NCBI GenBank assembly: GCA_030619685.1
Contig: JAUXAX010000021.1
Location: forward strand, 1 to 32,556
Origin: Dehalococcoidia bacterium
GTDB lineage: Bacteria > Chloroflexota > Dehalococcoidia > SZUA-161
Direction: 5' to 3'
DNA: 32,556 nucleotides
Position 1 is the stretch's first letter. Every line of letters starts with the position of its first letter. The translations under genes and the position numbers were made by a program. Shown here piece by piece: positions 8,168 to 16,043 of this stretch. The notes beneath the pieces are model-generated. The model had not been told where the DNA came from. It was given only the letters and a program-made list of their open reading frames with translations, and searched no databases.

Positions 8168-9310
8168 ATGACTCAACAGAAGCGCGCTCGCCTATTCGAA
8201 CACCCGCTTGCTTTCGGCTCATTCCGCAGTTGGCTCAAGTTACTCTGGAACAACAAACACATAGACAGGAAGTTCATACCCCGCGCCCTGGTTGTCACAC
8301 TCTCCACCTTTCTCACCAGCCCCCTCAGACTCTATGAATCGGTCCGATACGGTAGAATCGTCAAGAACACAGCGATTCATCCCTCCCCGATTTTCATAGT
8401 TGGCCATTGGCGAAGTGGGACAACCCATCTGCACCATACAATGTGCCAGGATAAAAACCTCGGCTATGTCTCTACATTTCAAGCATTTGCCCCGGGTTTG
8501 TGTCTGTTTGGTGAGAGAATAATCAAACGACCGTTGGCCAAGATAGCTAAGAAACTTCATCCCACCAGGGAGATAGACAATATCCCGCTCTCATTGGATG
8601 CTCCGGAAGAGGAAGACCTTGCGATTGCCAACATGTCGAATCATTCTTACCTCCACATGTATACTTTTCCTCGACAAGCCCGTTATTTCTTTGAAAGGTA
8701 TATAACCTTTTTCTCTAACCTGCCTGCATCAACCATCGCTGAATGGAAGGAAATCTACCTGACAGTTCTGCGCAAGGCCACACTAACGACCGGGGGGAAG
8801 CGACTGGTCATTAAGAACTGTCCCGATAGCGCACGCATCAAAACGTTGCTCGAGCTCTTTCCCGATGCCAAATTCATCCACATTTACCGCAATCCTTACC
8901 ATGTCTTTCGCTCAACTCGGTATCTGTATAGGGTCGTATTGGAGAGATCTCAGTTGCAGGAAATCAGCCCCGAGGAAATTGAGGCTTGGGTGCTGCGGTT
9001 CTATACCCAGCTCATGGAGAGGTTCCTGGCTGATAAAGCGCTCATCCCGGCGGGGAATTTGGTAGAGATGAAATATGAGGACTTGGAAGAGGCACCCTTA
9101 GCTCAATTGCGTAGAGTGTATGAGACTTTGAGTCTGCCTGGATTCACCGAGGCAGAACCAGCCTTCCGCGCTTACCTCGATTCTATAGCAGATTACAAAA
9201 AGATTGTATATGAGGCAGATGATAACGTCATAACAGAAGTGAACCAGCACTGGCAATTTGCGCTTGATGAATGGGGCTATAAACGCTTTGAGCCAGCGAG
9301 CAGGAAGTAG
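8168..9310 (+). CDS. Sulfotransferase family protein
   Basis: A 380-residue protein with the PAPS-binding P-loop-like motif FIVGHWRSGTTHLHH near residue 80, and the later LVIKNCPDSARIKTLLELFP and FIHIYRNPYHVFRSTRY segments that bind the 3'-phosphate. This is the large Sulfotransfer_3/1 architecture of 350-400 residues seen in many bacteria, where the acceptor (lipid, sterol, carbohydrate or small alcohol) is generally unknown. The ATG at 8168 is chosen because AAGGAG sits 4 nt upstream; an ATG at 8135 has no such site. It stands alone between a 244-nt gap and the propeller gene, so the neighbours do not reveal the acceptor. Confidence 0.88.
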   Translation: MTQQKRARLFEHPLAFGSFRSWLKLLWNNKHIDRKFIPRALVVTLSTFLTSPLRLYESVRYGRIVKNTAIHPSPIFIVGHWRSGTTHLHHTMCQDKNLGYVSTFQAFAPGLCLFGERIIKRPLAKIAKKLHPTREIDNIPLSLDAPEEEDLAIANMSNHSYLHMYTFPRQARYFFERYITFFSNLPASTIAEWKEIYLTVLRKATLTTGGKRLVIKNCPDSARIKTLLELFPDAKFIHIYRNPYHVFRSTRYLYRVVLERSQLQEISPEEIEAWVLRFYTQLMERFLADKALIPAGNLVEMKYEDLEEAPLAQLRRVYETLSLPGFTEAEPAFRAYLDSIADYKKIVYEADDNVITEVNQHWQFALDEWGYKRFEPASRK

Positions 9311-9514
9311 AGCCCTCCCTGGAGATTAAGGGGGGAATCCGGCGCTTCTCGCCGCGCCGAGTTGATGCGGCGCAGGTGCTGTTAAGCGGCAAGGATAATG
9401 GCCAGCGAGAAGTTTGAAGATCTTCGATGAAGTTGATCACGCGCATGGGGCCCGAGCGTCCGGGGCAGGCAAGGGGGTCGACCTCGTAGATTCCTCAGGA
9501 AAGTGAGGGGTGAT

Positions 9515-12100
9515 ATGGCTGAGGTACTCGCAATCTTTGGCGTGTTGCTGGCTCTGGAGATCATCTTCGCTGGCAGCCTCACCGCCTGGTGGCTGCTCTT
9601 CCCGGCTACTGTCGAGCGTGCGCGACTGCGAATCGATCGCACGCCCTGGCAGTGCTTTTGGCTGGGCTGCGTGACCACGGTCATATTGCTGCCCCCCATT
9701 TTCATCCTAGTTGCCATGCCCTTGGAGCTGGCTAGGCTCATGGGCTGCTTACTGTTTTTTGTCGTCCTCGCCTTCGCCGGCCTGGGCGCGGCAGGCTTGG
9801 CCGCCAAGATAGGTAGCCGGTTGGCGCCGCACGCCAACGACAGCATCTCCCCCGCCGCTGCATTCGTGCGTGGGTCCGTTGTGCTTGAACTGGCGGCCGG
9901 CTTTTGGCTAGGCGGCGTGACCACGGTCATATTGCTGCCCCCCATTGTCATCTTGCTTGACCTGCCCTTCAAGCTGACCTGGCTCGTGGGCTGCTCACTG
10001 TTTTTTGTCGTCCTCGCCTTCACCGGCCTGGGCAAGGCAGGCTTGGCCGCCAAGAAACGTGGACAGTTGGCGCCGCATGCCAACGACAGCATCCCCCCCG
10101 CCGCTGCATTCGTGCGTGGGTTCGTTGTGCTTGAACTGGCGGCCGGCTTTCCCATCATCGGCTGGTTCATCGTCACCCCGCTCACCTTCATCACAGCGTT
10201 GGGCGCGACTGTTTTCGCGGTGTTGCGCTGGGTGCCGAGGGAGGCGGCGCCCGCTGCCCGCAGGGCGACAAGAATGAAAAAGGGAATCATGTTATCTGTA
10301 GTCTTACTTTGGGTGCTCCTACTTATTGTGATTTCTCTGTCGGTGATAGCATTTTTCGTGCGTGGGTTCGTTACGTTTGAACTGGCGGTCGGCTTTCCCA
10401 TCATCAGCTGGTTTATCATCATCTCGCTCTACATCCTCACGGCGTTGGGCGTGATTGTTTTCGCGCTGTTGCGCTGGGTGCCGAGAGTGGCGCCTGCTGT
10501 CCGCAAGGCGACAAGAATGAAAAAGAGAATCATGTTATCCGTAGTCTTAGTCTGGGTGCTTCCTTTTGTTGCGATTTCGCTCTCGGTGGTGGCATTTGAT
10601 GGCGGCGCGACAAAGACTATCCCTAATGGGCTGCTCTATAAATTGGTGCCGGAGCATGAAAAGCTCATCCGATATCACCCGGTAGACTACTCGACGCCAA
10701 TAGCCCATGTACCCATTCCACAACATCCCTTTATGGCACCGGATGTGGGCAACAACATGCACAATGACGCCTACATTAGCGATACCTATGAGGCGAGCGG
10801 GCCACTTGGGTTGAACCCACAGGTCAGCTCGAGAACCCAGGGCTTCGGAGGGTATGGTACGATTACCTTTGACAGCAGAGGACGGCTTGTCGCAGTGTAC
10901 GGCAACGCGAGAGGATTTCAACTCGAGCTCATGGATCCCTACACGCTGGAGGAACTGGCATCCTATGATCTCCCCTCAAGGCCCTGGGACTTTTACTTCC
11001 AAGGGGTCCTACTATGGGAGTATCTCGGTGCAGGGATCTACTCCTACCTCGACAATCAGGATCGCGCCGTAGTGCTAACGACTAAGAATACCATCCAGGT
11101 CGTTCAGGTTCCCGATCCCGAGGGCCGCGGGGGGTTCGAGCTGGTGCGCGAATATGATCTTGCGGATTACGTCGTGCCCATGACTTGGCCTAAGAAGGAC
11201 AGCGCTGCGTGGGTGCTGCCAGAGTGGAGCGGAGAGTACTATTGGTACGCAACTACGCAAGGAATGGTGGGCACGGTAAATGTGGACTCTGGTGTAGTCC
11301 ATACTATGCGGCTGGAGGGGGAGATAATCGAGAACTCCTTCGCCGTCGGCGAGGATGGAGTCTATATTATGTCTGACTACGCGCTGTACCGTTTCAGCCA
11401 GGATGGCAGTGGGAACATTATCATAGACTGGCGCACGGAGTATGACAGGGGTACTCAGAAAAAAGCTGGCCACATCACCCGGGGCTCGGGGACATCGGTG
11501 ACGTTGATGGGAACTCCAGAAGACGGATTGGTTGCTATTACAGACAACGCTGAACCGAGGATAAACCTCCTGTTTATCAGGCGTTCCAACGGCGTTGAAG
11601 AGTGCAGGATAGCGCTATTTGAAGAAGGCAAGAGCGGCACGGACGTCAGCCCCGTTGGGTTTGAGCATGCGGATGAGAATGGAGAAGGCACCGGTGTATA
11701 TTCGGTGATTGTGGAGAACAACTGGGGGCACCATACGTTCCCTATCTCCCATCCCGAACCGGGTCTCACTCGCGTGGACGTCACGAGGCATGATGATGGT
11801 ACCTATAGCTGCGAAGAGATCTGGGCGAGCGATGAGAAGAGTATCTGCGTGTTCAAACTATCCCTCGGAAGCGGTTTGGTGTACATGTACGGGAGGGGCG
11901 AGTCAGGCCTGATCACGGAGGAAAAGTGGTACCTCATTGCTGTGGATTTCGCAACCGGCGAAACGGTGTACAAGAAACTCACGGGTACAGGACTGGGGTA
12001 CAACAATTCGGCTGGTCCGCTCTTCCTCCACCCCGATGGTGGGATAGCTTATTCTACCACCATCTTTGGCCTGGTAATGATACGAGATACAACTCCCTAG
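9515..12100 (+). CDS. Large membrane-anchored protein: four 82-residue TM modules plus propeller-like domain
   Basis: An 861-residue protein. Residues 1-45 form a first hydrophobic segment. About residues 48-360 are four tandem modules of 82 residues rich in membrane segments (two of one type with VTTVILLPP and LGxAGLAAK, two of another type with FPIIxWFI and RxATRMKKxIMLSVVL). The rest, about 490 residues, is soluble and repeat-like, beginning IPNGLLYKLVPEHEKLI and HPFMAPDVGNNMHNDAY, with blade-like strands such as FGGYGTITFDSRGRLVAVYG and YWYATTQGMVGTVN that suggest a beta-propeller facing the outside. ATG 9515 is chosen because GAGGGGTGAT precedes it. Function is unknown; an extracytoplasmic sensor or binding role is only an inference. 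Confidence 0.75.
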   Translation: MAEVLAIFGVLLALEIIFAGSLTAWWLLFPATVERARLRIDRTPWQCFWLGCVTTVILLPPIFILVAMPLELARLMGCLLFFVVLAFAGLGAAGLAAKIGSRLAPHANDSISPAAAFVRGSVVLELAAGFWLGGVTTVILLPPIVILLDLPFKLTWLVGCSLFFVVLAFTGLGKAGLAAKKRGQLAPHANDSIPPAAAFVRGFVVLELAAGFPIIGWFIVTPLTFITALGATVFAVLRWVPREAAPAARRATRMKKGIMLSVVLLWVLLLIVISLSVIAFFVRGFVTFELAVGFPIISWFIIISLYILTALGVIVFALLRWVPRVAPAVRKATRMKKRIMLSVVLVWVLPFVAISLSVVAFDGGATKTIPNGLLYKLVPEHEKLIRYHPVDYSTPIAHVPIPQHPFMAPDVGNNMHNDAYISDTYEASGPLGLNPQVSSRTQGFGGYGTITFDSRGRLVAVYGNARGFQLELMDPYTLEELASYDLPSRPWDFYFQGVLLWEYLGAGIYSYLDNQDRAVVLTTKNTIQVVQVPDPEGRGGFELVREYDLADYVVPMTWPKKDSAAWVLPEWSGEYYWYATTQGMVGTVNVDSGVVHTMRLEGEIIENSFAVGEDGVYIMSDYALYRFSQDGSGNIIIDWRTEYDRGTQKKAGHITRGSGTSVTLMGTPEDGLVAITDNAEPRINLLFIRRSNGVEECRIALFEEGKSGTDVSPVGFEHADENGEGTGVYSVIVENNWGHHTFPISHPEPGLTRVDVTRHDDGTYSCEEIWASDEKSICVFKLSLGSGLVYMYGRGESGLITEEKWYLIAVDFATGETVYKKLTGTGLGYNNSAGPLFLHPDGGIAYSTTIFGLVMIRDTTP
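9655..10600 (+). repeat. 246-nt intragenic tandem repeat, about four units (AABB)
   Basis: The marker CTTTTGGCT occurs at 9655-area and 9901, and the related CTTTCCCATCATC at 10147 and 10393. The marker CGTGCGTGGG occurs at 9865, 10111 and 10357. All spacings are exactly 246 nt (82 codons). Units 1 and 2 are very alike in DNA, units 3 and 4 are alike to each other, and the FVRGxVxxELAxGF hinge is shared by all. This shows two rounds of in-frame duplication in a membrane region. The recent near-identity makes this stretch prone to copy-number change or assembly collapse. Confidence 0.9.
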
Positions 12101-12292
12101 ATTTGACAGCCTTGGGGCAGGACTCGCCTGCCTAGCGAGTGTTGTATGCTTCAACTCCCTTCGATGGTATTGCTTCCTATTATGTCTTGACATGGGGTTT
12201 GGGCAGGAGTACACATGTTGTGGAGGAATATCGCAGTGCCCAGGGGTCTTGCCGGTGAAGACCAGGTTTGGTGAGAGCGACGGGAAGGTGAG

Positions 12293-13225
12293 ATGCGTGT
12301 ACTGATAACGGGTGGTACCGGAAGGTGGGGGCCTCCTGTTTGCAAAGCTTTCCTCAAACAGGGATTCGGTGCCCGCGTGTTGCTTCACCGAAAGAGGGTC
12401 AAGAGCTTCGGAGCTAATTGCGAACTCGTGTGGGGTGACGTAACCCAGCCGGATTCGGTCAGAAAGGCTATGGAAGGTATCGACGCAGTGGTCCACCTGG
12501 CAGGTATCGTGCAGCCGTTCACCGAAGAGAATCCCGAACTGGCCTACAAAGTCAACGTGGGTGGCACTCAGACAATTGTGAATCTGATAAGGGAAAAAGG
12601 CGAGAGCATTCCGTTCGTGTTCCCCTCATCGGTGGCCGTTTTTGGGCCATGCCCCGACGCTACCGAAACCCTTCATCCTGAGAGGAACCTATGCAATCCT
12701 ACATCAGTCTATGCTAAGACCAAGGTTCAAGCTGAGAATCTGATCAAAGAGTCGGGTATCGACTACTTGATCTTACGTCTGACGTCAGTCCCTTACCTGA
12801 GGATCAAGCTCAGCGACGCGAAGACCCACATGTTCACCATCCCCCTGAAGAACCGACTGGAGTTCTGCCATCCCGACGATGCGGCACTAGCGACTGTCAA
12901 CTCCGTGAAGAACTTTGAACTGGTGAAAGGCAACACCCTGATAATTGCCGGTGGCCCGAGTCAGCAGATGCTGTACGAAGACATGCTGCGCGTTGTTTTG
13001 GGAACCTTGGGACTGCCGTTGCCACCTCGACACAAGTTCGCTGAGGAACCCTACCCATTACACTGGTACGATACGAGCAGGTCGCAGGAGCTGCTCAAGT
13101 TCCAGCAGAAGACTCTTGATGATTACTCTAGAGATCTGGCCAATCAATTCCCAGCGCCCTTCATAGCCCTCATGCGCTACTTTATCGGCCCTGTCTTCGG
13201 CAGGCTCATAGTCAGATTCCTATAG
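12293..13225 (+). CDS. NAD(P)-dependent epimerase/dehydratase (extended SDR)
   Basis: A 310-residue extended short-chain dehydrogenase/reductase. It starts MRVLITGGTGRWGPPVCKA, a Rossmann GxxGxxG variant. It continues with VHLAGIVQPF, KVNVGGTQTIVNL, the catalytic-region Ser of FPSSVAVFG and the YAKTK active-site Tyr/Lys. Such enzymes act on nucleotide sugars, flavonoid-like or sterol-like substrates; the FCHPDDAALATVNSV segment is usual in the family. The C-terminal FIALMRYFIGPVFGRLIVRFL is hydrophobic and could associate with membrane. GGAAGGTGAG precedes the ATG. It is followed by a broken beta-helix gene and a methyltransferase, so its pathway is unclear. Confidence 0.88.
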   Translation: MRVLITGGTGRWGPPVCKAFLKQGFGARVLLHRKRVKSFGANCELVWGDVTQPDSVRKAMEGIDAVVHLAGIVQPFTEENPELAYKVNVGGTQTIVNLIREKGESIPFVFPSSVAVFGPCPDATETLHPERNLCNPTSVYAKTKVQAENLIKESGIDYLILRLTSVPYLRIKLSDAKTHMFTIPLKNRLEFCHPDDAALATVNSVKNFELVKGNTLIIAGGPSQQMLYEDMLRVVLGTLGLPLPPRHKFAEEPYPLHWYDTSRSQELLKFQQKTLDDYSRDLANQFPAPFIALMRYFIGPVFGRLIVRFL

Positions 13226-13243
13226 CGGGAGGCTTGCGACCAA

Positions 13244-13588
13244 TTATATGGAAAGCTTCTGCGTGGATAGCGTTCCAGATAGTGTCTGCACGGTATCATC
13301 CGGCACAACCAGATTGCTGCAGTCGGTCAGGAAAATCCCCACGAAGTTACCCTCGAGGGTATTGCCTGCAATTCGACCCTCTGGGGCGAAGCTTACCCAT
13401 AAACCTGCATGAGAGCCAGTGACCACGCTGTTCTCGGTGACGACCTCATGCGGGTGCTCCACATTCAGTCCGCTGCCATTGAACCATGAGGCCCCGTGCA
13501 GCTCGCTGCTCTGGCACAGCTCCGGGCCGTTGTGGCCCATTTGGCTATTGGTTGTGGCAATATTGACAGGCGTCCTGCTGACAGCTAC
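13244..13588 (-). pseudogene. Fragment of a right-handed beta-helix (NosD/pectate-lyase-like) protein
   Basis: The minus-strand frame reads VVTENSVVTGSHAGLWVSF, then APEGRIAGNTLEGNFVGIFL and TDCSNLVVPDDTVQ. The spacing of N-S/N-T rungs (ENSVVTGS, GNTLEGN, CSNLVV) is that of parallel beta-helix repeats. Only about four rungs remain, there is no signal peptide, and the piece is overlapped by the upstream part of the methyltransferase frame. I read it as a leftover of a secreted beta-helix protein whose remainder was lost, with its broken end near 13590. It could alternatively be a chance frame, but the rung pattern argues against this. Confidence 0.5.
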
Positions 13589-13673
13589 CATTTATTGCAA
13601 GTCAGCTAATCTCGGGATACAATCCCGCTGGCAAGGAAAGCTCACAATACCTACATCATTTCTTTGGATAATC

Positions 13674-14315
13674 GTGGCGCTGGTTGGGTTCGTTGTCTAC
13701 TTCGCTGTTGTGGAGCGGATAATAAAACATTTTGTCCATTTCCCCATACCTGCATTCGCTGCTCGCTTTATTGACAATCCGATCAGGAGGCAATTCCAAC
13801 CGCCTAAGAAGGTGGTGAACTGGATAGATATCAAAGAAGGCATGTGCGTGCTGGAAATTGGTCCTGGCCCCGGCACCTTTACGATCGAGGCCGCCAAACG
13901 CGTCGGCCCACAAGGAAAGTTCTTTGCGATAGATATACAGGCGAGCATAATCTCAAGACTCGACCTTAGGCTTCTGGAAAAAGGAATAGAAAACGCAGCC
14001 ACAAAGGTAGCATCGGCATGTGACCTTCCGTTTTCAGACAAGACTTTTGACCGAGTCTTTATGGTTGCAGTATTGGGAGAAATTGCTGACAAGAACAAAG
14101 CATTGCTCGAAGTCAAACGCGTACTCAAGGATGACGGCTTGGTGGCAATAGGCGAATTGTTGCCAGACCCGGACTATCCTCTTCGAAAGAGTGTCATAGG
14201 TTGGTGCGACAATGTCGGTTTGGAGAAGGTTGGAGCGCACGGCGGGGTTATGCACTATCTCCTGTTATTTGGGAAGTCAGAGTCAGCGTTACGGAATACG
14301 GCCCGCCTGGAATGA
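13674..14315 (+). CDS. SAM-dependent class I methyltransferase with N-terminal membrane anchor
   Basis: A UbiE/Methyltransf_11-type protein. A hydrophobic segment (VALVGFVVYFAVV) is followed by FPIPAFAARFIDNPIRRQF and QPPKKVVNWIDIKEGM. The SAM-binding motif I is VLEIGPGPGTFTIEAA, the acidic end of beta-2 is FFAIDIQ, and the later LPFSDKTFDRVFMVAVLGEI and EVKRVLKDDGLVAIGE are motifs II and III. The frame is open back to a GTG at 13419, but that part overlaps a beta-helix remnant. The first domain-consistent codon with a good ribosome site (AAGGAA, 13634-13639) is an ATA at 13647; the nearest normal start is GTG at 13674, used here. The substrate is unknown. Confidence 0.8.
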   Translation: MALVGFVVYFAVVERIIKHFVHFPIPAFAARFIDNPIRRQFQPPKKVVNWIDIKEGMCVLEIGPGPGTFTIEAAKRVGPQGKFFAIDIQASIISRLDLRLLEKGIENAATKVASACDLPFSDKTFDRVFMVAVLGEIADKNKALLEVKRVLKDDGLVAIGELLPDPDYPLRKSVIGWCDNVGLEKVGAHGGVMHYLLLFGKSESALRNTARLE

Positions 14316-14415
14316 ACGGGCGTAACAAGCACGGATCACCTATTCAAAATTAAAACTAAGTAGTGGCCTCCCCGGTATAAGATAGTTAGACCGAAGAAAA
14401 CTCAGGGGGGCTACC

Positions 14416-14514
14416 ATGAGAAGCATTGAATACGACAGAGGGTTCTTCCATGATAAGGACGTTTTTGATAGAATAACTAGAGGTAGGGTTGCGAACAAAA
14501 TGGGAAGGAGGTGA
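14416..14514 (+). CDS. Possible 32-residue leader ORF
   Basis: An ATG preceded by GGGGGG at 5 nt opens a 32-codon frame beginning MRSIEYDRGFFHDKDVF. It ends in the ribosome binding site of a second, 10-codon ORF. I do not recognise the peptide. Its position directly ahead of a structured leader and terminator suggests either a regulatory leader peptide or a chance frame. There is no homology evidence either way. Confidence 0.3.
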   Translation: MRSIEYDRGFFHDKDVFDRITRGRVANKMGRR

Positions 14515-14519
14515 GAGCA

Positions 14520-14552
14520 ATGACTTGCCTGCCACGCCTGATTTTCATCTGA
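14520..14552 (+). CDS. 10-residue leader peptide candidate
   Basis: The ORF reads MTCLPRLIFI and stops. It is preceded by GGAAGGAGGTGAGAGCA, an essentially perfect Shine-Dalgarno site at good spacing, better than that of most full genes here. It is followed directly by 130 nt of inverted repeats and an intrinsic terminator, then the double-cubane reductase gene. Such an arrangement is typical of translation-coupled attenuation, but no run of a single amino-acid codon points to a specific signal. Confidence 0.45.
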   Translation: MTCLPRLIFI

Positions 14553-14697
14553 GCCTGAGCCGCACAGCGGTTCGGTGCGGGTTCCGCATCAGTCATCTGC
14601 TCGAAGAGCCTCCGTCCCGGAGAAAGTTAGCTAGCGCTCTAAGTGACGCTATGGCCTGACGACTTTCTTGTCTGGGGAAGGCCGCAAAGCGATGGTA
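14553..14697 (+). promoter_or_regulatory. Structured 5' leader (candidate riboswitch or attenuator) of the double-cubane operon
   Basis: Several local stems can be drawn by eye: CCGCAC/GTGCGG (14560-14580 area), CTCCG-tcc-CGGAG followed by AAAGTTAGC, TAGCG/CGCTA (14630-14650), and GGCC/GGCC around 14653-14683. The last element runs into the 5' arm of the terminator at 14686. That layout (folded domain, then terminator, then gene) is the normal form of a transcription-terminating riboswitch. I cannot assign a class; the CTCCG..CGGAG-AAAG part recalls molybdenum/tungsten-cofactor-type leaders only faintly. It covers most of the gap 14316-14765. Confidence 0.5.
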
Positions 14698-14731
14698 TGG
14701 AGCTCTCGGGCATCTAACCATCGCTTTTTTT
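14686..14731 (+). terminator. Intrinsic terminator in the leader of the double-cubane operon
   Basis: AAAGCGATGGT pairs perfectly with ACCATCGCTTT over 11 bp around a 20-nt loop and is followed by a run of seven T. It lies 35 nt before the GTG start of the reductase gene, so it must be bypassed for expression, which points to regulated read-through rather than simple transcript ending. Confidence 0.85.
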
Positions 14732-14765
14732 GTCGCCAAGAACAATCAAAAGGAGGACAAGGCAA

Positions 14766-16043
14766 GTGACAACCGATCACCGGCAAATGTGGACCGATTT
14801 AGGAATAGACCTTGAACGCCACGATGTGCTTCTGAATGCTGTACAGCCGATCTACGAAGAGTTCTACCTCTGCCAGCGGAATCGCCCCAAGGGCATGGAG
14901 TTTTTTGACTTCGTGGTGGGCGATATTCACGGTATCAGGGTGCAGGAGCTGAGACAGCACGCTATGAACGGCGGCAAGGTGGTTGCTACCTACTGCGTAT
15001 TCGTTCCTGAGGAGCTCGTCTTGGCAGCCGACGCCATCCCAGTCGGGCTCTGTGCAGGGGCACAGTTCTCCGTGCCCATAGCTGAGGAGGTTCTTCCGCG
15101 CAACACCTGCGCCCTCATCAAGTCCTCCTTCGGCTTCAAGCTAGGGCGTATCTGCCCATATGTGCAGACAAGCCATCTCATTGTAGGCGAGACTACCTGC
15201 GATGGCAAGAAGAAGATGTTCGAAATCCTTGGCCAATACCAACCCGTCTACATTATGGAGGTGCCCAACAAGAAGAATCAGCCCAGCCGTAATCTGTGGT
15301 GGAGTGAGGTGATAGCCTTTAAGGAAGTCATTGAGAAGCTGACCGGCAATAAGGTCACCGAGGACAAGCTGGCCAGAGCTACCAAGCTGCTCAATGATCG
15401 ACGCCGTGCACTCCAGCGACTGTACAACACTCGCAAGGCCTGCCCGGTTCCCATAAGTGGCAAGGACGCATTACTTGTGACCCAGGTGTCCTTCTACGAT
15501 GACGTTGATCGTTGCGCCCAGCAGGTCAACGCGCTGTGCGAGGAGGTGGAAGGACGCATCGCCGCCGGGGAAGGTGTTTTCCCTGCTGATGCCCCGCGTA
15601 TCCTTGTCTCGGGCAGTCCTATGGCAATCCCCAATTGGAAGCTGCACCACATTCTGGAGACTGCAGGGGCCGCCGTCGTCTGCGAGGAGTCATGCACCGG
15701 CACCCGAGCGTTCAGCGACCTGGTTCCTGAGAATGGAGGCACAGTGGAGGAGCAGCTTGGGGCCATTGCCGAGCGCTATATGCAGATCCACTGTGCCTGC
15801 TTCACCCCCAACGACGAGCGCCTCGACGACATTGTGAGACTTGCCAGGGAATACCAAGTTGATGGCGTGGTGCACTACAACCTCCAGTTCTGCCACACCT
15901 ATGCCAATGAAGCTGTGAAAGTGGAGAAGACTCTGGCAAAGGAGGGCATTCCTCTATTGCGCATAGAAACCGACTACAGCGATGAGGATGTGGGGCAACT
16001 GAGGACCAGGATTGATGCTTTTTTGGAGATGATAAGCCGATGA
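14766..16043 (+). CDS. Double-cubane-cluster-type reductase (2-hydroxyacyl-CoA dehydratase family, HgdB/YjiM-like)
   Basis: A 425-residue single-subunit relative of the 2-hydroxyacyl-CoA dehydratase and benzoyl-CoA reductase iron-sulfur subunits, closest in form to the double-cubane-cluster protein of Carboxydothermus. Cysteines at family positions include C77 (TYC), C96 (GLCAGAQ), C115 (LPRNTC), C130 (RICPY) and C145 (TTCDGKKK). The C-terminal half has the second Rossmann-like domain (RILVSGSPMAIPNWK, VVCEESCTGTR, VDGVVHYNLQFCH). These proteins take ATP-driven low-potential electrons from their activator and reduce small molecules; the natural substrate is unknown. AGGAGG lies 9 nt before the chosen GTG. 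It overlaps the activator by 4 nt and is preceded by a regulated leader. Confidence 0.9.
   Translation: MTTDHRQMWTDLGIDLERHDVLLNAVQPIYEEFYLCQRNRPKGMEFFDFVVGDIHGIRVQELRQHAMNGGKVVATYCVFVPEELVLAADAIPVGLCAGAQFSVPIAEEVLPRNTCALIKSSFGFKLGRICPYVQTSHLIVGETTCDGKKKMFEILGQYQPVYIMEVPNKKNQPSRNLWWSEVIAFKEVIEKLTGNKVTEDKLARATKLLNDRRRALQRLYNTRKACPVPISGKDALLVTQVSFYDDVDRCAQQVNALCEEVEGRIAAGEGVFPADAPRILVSGSPMAIPNWKLHHILETAGAAVVCEESCTGTRAFSDLVPENGGTVEEQLGAIAERYMQIHCACFTPNDERLDDIVRLAREYQVDGVVHYNLQFCHTYANEAVKVEKTLAKEGIPLLRIETDYSDEDVGQLRTRIDAFLEMISR

Noticed and set aside
7935..8222. 95-codon minus-strand frame
   Set aside because: No ribosome site or recognisable domain, and it overlaps the sulfotransferase start.
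9382..10422. 346-codon minus-strand frame
   Set aside because: It overlaps the tandem-repeat part of the membrane protein; its repeated content is simply the reverse of the 246-nt repeats, and it has no domain or ribosome site.
11903..12496. 197-codon minus-strand frame
   Set aside because: It overlaps the propeller gene 3' end and the SDR gene start, both well supported; composition is not protein-like.
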